From Botryllus schlosseri (lineage: Eukaryota > Chordata > Ascidiacea > Stolidobranchia > Styelidae): 20,641 bases of DNA. The notes beneath the pieces are model-generated. The model had not been told where the DNA came from. It was given only the letters and a program-made list of their open reading frames with translations, and made no database searches. The translations under genes and the position numbers were made by a program. The stretch covers positions 1-20,641 of the forward strand of contig ATSW01009049.1 of the NCBI GenBank assembly GCA_000444245.1, given 5' to 3'. Shown in pieces: positions 16,840 through 20,641 of this stretch (the first letter of the stretch is position 1; every line of letters begins with the position of its first letter).

Positions 16840-17857
16840 CTGTTTTTGCAACTATAAGGAAGAAACCATGAGACTGCGGCCGCAATCAGCTTCACTCTAT
16901 CCATGGCATTCACAACAGTTAATAGTTTTAGATGAAACAGTCTTCCCACTGACCTTGTATACTTAATTCGTAAGAAGATCCTACATTTATGAAAGGAAGA
17001 CGTCTTCTGGTCATCTTGACATATCTGCATCCATTTCCTACTTTTCTGCCAATATCAATCTAAAAAATTACAAAAAGGTGTTAGGATCAGTATCATGACC
17101 GGCCATATCGATGTAGCCAAGGCAGGGAAAGTAATGGTATAGGAAATTCGAGTAATATCGGANCTATAGATGCGGCGTTTGTCTTCAAAGATGTGAGGGT
17201 GGACAAGAGCCAGTTACAGAAACAAAATGCAACAACTATAACCCGTTAGGGTAGGATCCCAATATCATGTCATAGTTTCAAAACATCACAAGATCGCTAT
17301 AAAATGAAATGACAGAAACGAGTCGAAATGACCATAAGACTCACAATCACATGGCACATTAATGAAAGAAGTAAGTAGGGGTCAAAGGTCACCACAATTG
17401 GAACTTGTGTTCGGTTTGGTACGATATGACACATAGATTAGGATTTACTTGATATTAAACTGAAATACGGCGCTGGATTTGGGTTTTAAAACAGTAAATC
17501 AACTCATTTCCGACCGTGTAGGATTTTTAATTTGCAGTCCACTATTTCTAGTCGCGCGTGTCATGATCAAATCTCATTTTGATGCTTATATTGGCCATGT
17601 TAGAGAATCCAAGCATTCATGTATCCACCGCTGGGATAGCTTTACCGCTACACGTCGTTTGCAACCGAATTCACGCACCATTCCCTTTCTGGGCATCATC
17701 TTCATGATCAAGTTCTGCGCTGGCTGTCCGTTGCAAGACGCCTGGCCATCGTACAATCGAACCGTCTCCCTCGACCTCGTGTGCCATCGGGCTTTGATTA
17801 TGACTTCGTCCCCCGCAACGAGCGGGCTGTCGACAATGCGCTCCATGTTTCTGTTAC
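16705..17857 (-). CDS. Divergent galectin-fold protein (three exons; ends uncertain)
   Basis: Three minus-strand exons at about 17857-17646, 17059-16954 and 16839-16705 splice in frame. In order they show the galectin strands: SPLVAGDEVIIKAR, then ETVRLYDG and AQNLIMKMMPRKGMVREF (in place of the HFNPRF and VVRNS motifs), then LPFINVGSSYELSI, then FVVKIKVNDRIH and AINNIRTMSGDFSAI. Galectins bind beta-galactosides in the cytosol or outside the cell, but here most of the binding set is absent: only Arg of the His-Asn-Arg motif is visible and the Trp/Glu pair is not seen. Sugar binding is therefore doubtful. A Met at 17846-17844 has a good context (A at -3, G at +4). The end of exon 1 is ambiguous between several donors. 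Another beta-sandwich family is possible. Confidence 0.6.
16954..17059 (-). CDS. Galectin-like exon 2 (LPF..G..YEL strand)
   Basis: The acceptor is taattttttag and the donor CAAG|GTCAGT. It reads IDIGRKVGNGCRYVKM, then TRRRLPFINVGSSYELSIQ. PF..G..(F/Y)EL is the galectin strand that follows the Trp/Glu segment. The expected G.W..EER is replaced by NGCRYVKMTRR. A second acceptor 20 bases further in is possible and would shorten the exon. Confidence 0.55.
17646..17857 (-). CDS. Galectin-like exon 1 (N-terminal strands)
   Basis: A likely acceptor (ttttctcatcgaaaag) precedes it, but the Met at 17846-17844 could also be the translation start within this exon. The frame is open for 67 codons to the chosen donor GCG|GTAAAG at 17646. 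Other possible donors are ATG|GTGCGT and GTGC|GTGAAT (about 17670-17685) or one after REF. The last gives the best galectin spacing but has a weak donor. Codons here are richer in C and G than in the flanks. Confidence 0.55.
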
Positions 17858-18135
17858 CTTTTCGATGAGAAAATTTGTTGGCAGTTGGCGATATTTCGAA
17901 AAATCACAGCACCGTGATTGAGTCAAGAACTTGATTTGCCAGTACTTAAATGTGCGTGTACGGGGGCCTTCAGGCGCCATTCGAGTATAGGACACACCAA
18001 ATTATCCTGAAACGTTGTGTTCGAGATTTCTCATTTATTCTTAGAATACTTGGGGTTATACTGATTTCGATATTTTCAAAACAGAGCAAACATCGTCGAA
18101 CTCCTCGCCAATACCCATAACATTAATAGCGAAGT
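17858..18135. other. Region upstream of the galectin-like Met
   Basis: It would hold the galectin 5' UTR and promoter if the Met at 17846 is the start, or an intron if it is not. I did not find a convincing upstream exon or a TATA-type promoter. Confidence 0.3.
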
Positions 18136-19095
18136 CCGTTATGGTGTGCCCGTGAGGTTCATGTTCGCGTTCTGTGTGTGAACCTCAGAAATTTAGAGGT
18201 TTGCGTTCACAAACGAACCTTGTTGGGCTCTCAGCTGTTAGCCTTTTTCATATAGTACAGTTTTCACGTCATTGTAACATTTTTAATTTTAGTTATTTTT
18301 ATTTCAACTTCGGAATCGACACTAAACGAGCATGAACCTTTACAATTTCAAAATTTTACTTGCTTTGCTGGAAGAGTTTGCTCGAAATATTCAGCTTTCC
18401 GTTTGTGAATATTTACTGACTCTCTGGTGTGAGCTTGACTCGCAATTACACAACATCAAGAATACACTAGGACAGGTAGTCAGAGAACCATGCTTATTCA
18501 ACCAATAAATGAAATTCATATAAAAAATACATCGTTGTCTAATGTGAAATACTTGGCAGGCGTACCGGATCCATTTTGATTTGATATGCTTATCTTGTCA
18601 TATAAACCAAATCCATCCGCTTGGGGTTTTGGCTACTGTATAACTTGTTTATGAGGTAATATCGCTAGAAATTATAGAAGTCTGTTTTGCACTCTGATAA
18701 ATATCAATGTAGCAGCAGACGCCAAATAGATTGTTCGATATAGCCTAGATCATTAAGGCGTAAGATTATATTCCCTTGCAAGTCCTCGCCGAAATTGTTG
18801 GCAAAGCGACGGAAGAATATATGTGATTAATACAACATTTGATTTTTCCAGTTGATACATTTGGTGACTTTTAAAAAGTTGCATGTACCTAAGCATTGTG
18901 ACTTAATGCGGAATGAGTCGTCCCTATGTATCGTGTATAATATTTTATTACTTTACGGCAATGTAGGATCAGAATTAGCTATATGACGTCACGTGACGTC
19001 ATAAGTCCGTGTTCACGTTGGCGGTCACAGAAAGCCTTTCAAAAAGGTTCGTGTTCACGCGAACCATAACCTTTCCGTGGTTTGCACCATCCCTA
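18136..19095 (+). mobile_element. TAGGGATGG-type TIR element (family 2, copy 2), about 960 bp
   Basis: It aligns along its length with the outer parts of 10840-13512, in the same orientation. Shared words include tgtgtgtgaacctcagaaat, gtataacttgtt and gttgatacattt. The right end CACCATCCCTA is intact; the left end is decayed to CCGTTATGG. No clear target duplication is visible. It carries the palindrome at 18982-19003. Confidence 0.75.
18982..19003. promoter_or_regulatory. 22-bp perfect palindrome with two CRE words around an E-box
   Basis: The core TGACGTCACGTGACGTCA at 18984-19001 reads the same on both strands, and one more A/T pair plus another extends it at each side. It contains TGACGTCA twice (ATF/CREB-type site) with CACGTG (bHLH-type site) between. 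It sits about 95 bp inside the right end of family 2 copy 2. In copy 1 the matching stretch (near 13439-13456) reads aacgtcacgtggcgtcatg, partly decayed. Binding is inference only. Confidence 0.4.
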
Positions 19096-19282
19096 GCCAG
19101 CAGTTCCCATAACGAACTGCTATAAGCTCGAAAGTTAAAAATCGTATCAAGTTCATTCAAAATTCGTTCTAGACAACGGCTACGACAGCTAAACCAAACT
19201 CGAGTTACGTATAAAAAGCTCGTATCTAAGTCAGCATGTAACGACATCCTAATAGAATTACATAAGGGCTAAAGCCTTAACT

Positions 19283-20641
19283 CAGAGGTTCTCAACCTTT
19301 TTGGCTTCGCGCACCCCTTTTGACCGTCACGGACCCTCGCGGACCCCCTCAAGTTTTAGTTCAATTTTAGCCCTATTATGGTGTAACCTTAATTTGTCTT
19401 GTGCAAATATTATCTGTAGGCTTGTGATAAACAGCAAAATATTGATTTTTCTTGAAGATAACATCATACTATTTCTGTAGAAATTGGTGGACTTTTATTA
19501 TTTTAAAGCTAATTTTTCTGCTGTGCTTCTTGAAGTACGTGGTCGTGTCTTGAAAATCCGCGTATTCGTTTTGATATAAACGAGGAGTGCCGAAAACCAT
19601 TTCCGTAAAGATAGATGGAGGCTAATGCAATATTTACGTATAACGTTTTCGACGATACTTTTGGTGTGATCGCAACATTTCTGGCACCAAAATGAAGAAA
19701 CAAATATTTTATGAACATATGACGTATCGCATCCAGTGCAGGGACGGGCAACATACGGACTGCGGGCCGGATTCGGCCCGCGACGGCATTTTGATCGGCC
19801 CGCAGAGAGTTTCTACCGTCAAAGTGAAATCCTAATCTAAAAGTATAGACAAATTTTATACTCCAGAGAATGGATCTAAGTTTTCCAATCGGAGACTGTC
19901 ATGAAACGACTTGTTCTGTTCGGGTTAAATATATATTTATGAGCAAACAGTTTTGACCATGAACAATTAAACATTAACAAGACGAGGCTGCATACCAATA
20001 AAACTCGGGATATGAATTTCAGGGTTGGGGCGTAATGCTTTGATGGCAACGCAACACTCCTTGTTCATCAAAAAATCAGTCTTGTCGATAGGGCATCCGC
20101 AATAAGAATGCTTCAAATGTGATAGCCGAGCTTTAAGAGCAGGTATATCATTGTCCGATTTATGACGAGTGTCAGCCGAGAATATTCGGGTTCATTTCAA
20201 TATGAATATACTATTCAATTTTATATCAAAGTTCTGTACCTCCAAGAAGCTTTTCCCTGCATTGGGACAAATAATGGAAATACTTCGGATTTTTTTTATT
20301 TCAAACGACTGCTCACTAACTTGATGAGACTGACAACTTCGTTTCGTAGACATTACGAAGTCACCCTGATTGACGTTACTATCTCCATATTTTTATTTTT
20401 TCCACAAACCTCAACAAAACGTCTCTAAAGAGCAATATGATTGTATCAGCAGGTTATTTGAAAATTGGCAATGAAAATGAGTTTCCACACTACCATCGTC
20501 CATGTCAGACGAATATTATTATGATATGTGTCATGAGGTTTTAGCAGTTGAGGTGCGAAACTCCCTCAAGCTTTCTCAAATGAAAAAATACAATAAAAAT
20601 TAGGTTATCAACCATTTTAAAAATTTAGAGGTCTCGCGGAC
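19283..20641 (+). mobile_element. Non-autonomous hAT element (family 1, copy 3), running off the window
   Basis: It starts CAGAGGTTCTCAACC, followed by the same 'ttttggcttcgcgcacccc' and 'gataaacagcaaaat' words as copies 1 and 2. At the window end the inner right-end block 'aaatttagaggtctcgcgga' is reached, so only a few tens of bases of the terminus are missing. It is interrupted by a family 3 insertion starting at 19739. Confidence 0.7.
19739..20260. mobile_element. Family 3 hAT element inserted in family 1 copy 3 (left end clear, right end uncertain)
   Basis: It starts CAGGGACGGGCAACATACGG and continues with 'gggccggattcggcccgcga', matching the ends of 11797-12656. No convincing right end or target duplication was found; the end given is only where similarity to the host family 1 has not yet resumed. 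It may be truncated. Confidence 0.4.

Noticed and set aside
1-20641. Retroviral, LTR, Polinton, CRISPR, rRNA or intact tRNA features.
   Set aside because: No reverse transcriptase, capsid or integrase motifs, long terminal repeats, spaced direct repeats or complete cloverleaf were seen.

Overview
The window is a piece of an animal nuclear genome. It is AT-rich, has short coding exons separated by introns with GT..AG ends, and is crowded with decayed DNA transposons. The two coding loci I can support (a neurotrypsin-type serine protease and a galectin-fold protein) fit an invertebrate, perhaps a tunicate or another deuterostome. The sequence alone does not settle the species. The two 'n' bases (near 15367 and 17163) point to a draft assembly.

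Both host loci read on the minus strand. From about 10731 down to 2400 lie seven exons that splice in consistent phase into a complete, apparently intact trypsin-type catalytic domain of about 260 residues, with a short piece of the upstream chain. The domain has an activation site, the His/Asp/Ser triad, the specificity Asp and all expected cysteines. It looks most like neurotrypsin and the tPA/HABP2/factor XII group. No start codon, signal peptide or upstream kringle/SRCR-type module was found. From about 17857 down to 16705 (possibly 16543) lie three exons that encode a divergent galectin-fold domain lacking most of the usual sugar-binding residues. Its 3' end is ambiguous: a nearby terminal exon with a stop fits, but the phase would also allow splicing into the protease.

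Most of the rest is hAT-type DNA transposons or small non-autonomous relatives, recognised by terminal inverted repeats and 8-bp target duplications. They lie at 1543-2016, 3337-3881, 5836-6665, 7546-8864 (with a broken transposase), 18136-19095 and 19283 to the window end, plus a three-level nest at 10840-13512. Each of the three longest protease introns, or the region upstream of it, carries one. A tRNA-derived SINE-like repeat with a perfect 18-bp hairpin lies near 14210-14601.

No rRNA, intact tRNA, CRISPR array, retroviral or Polinton-like element was seen. Remaining stretches hold nothing I can name and are listed as such.
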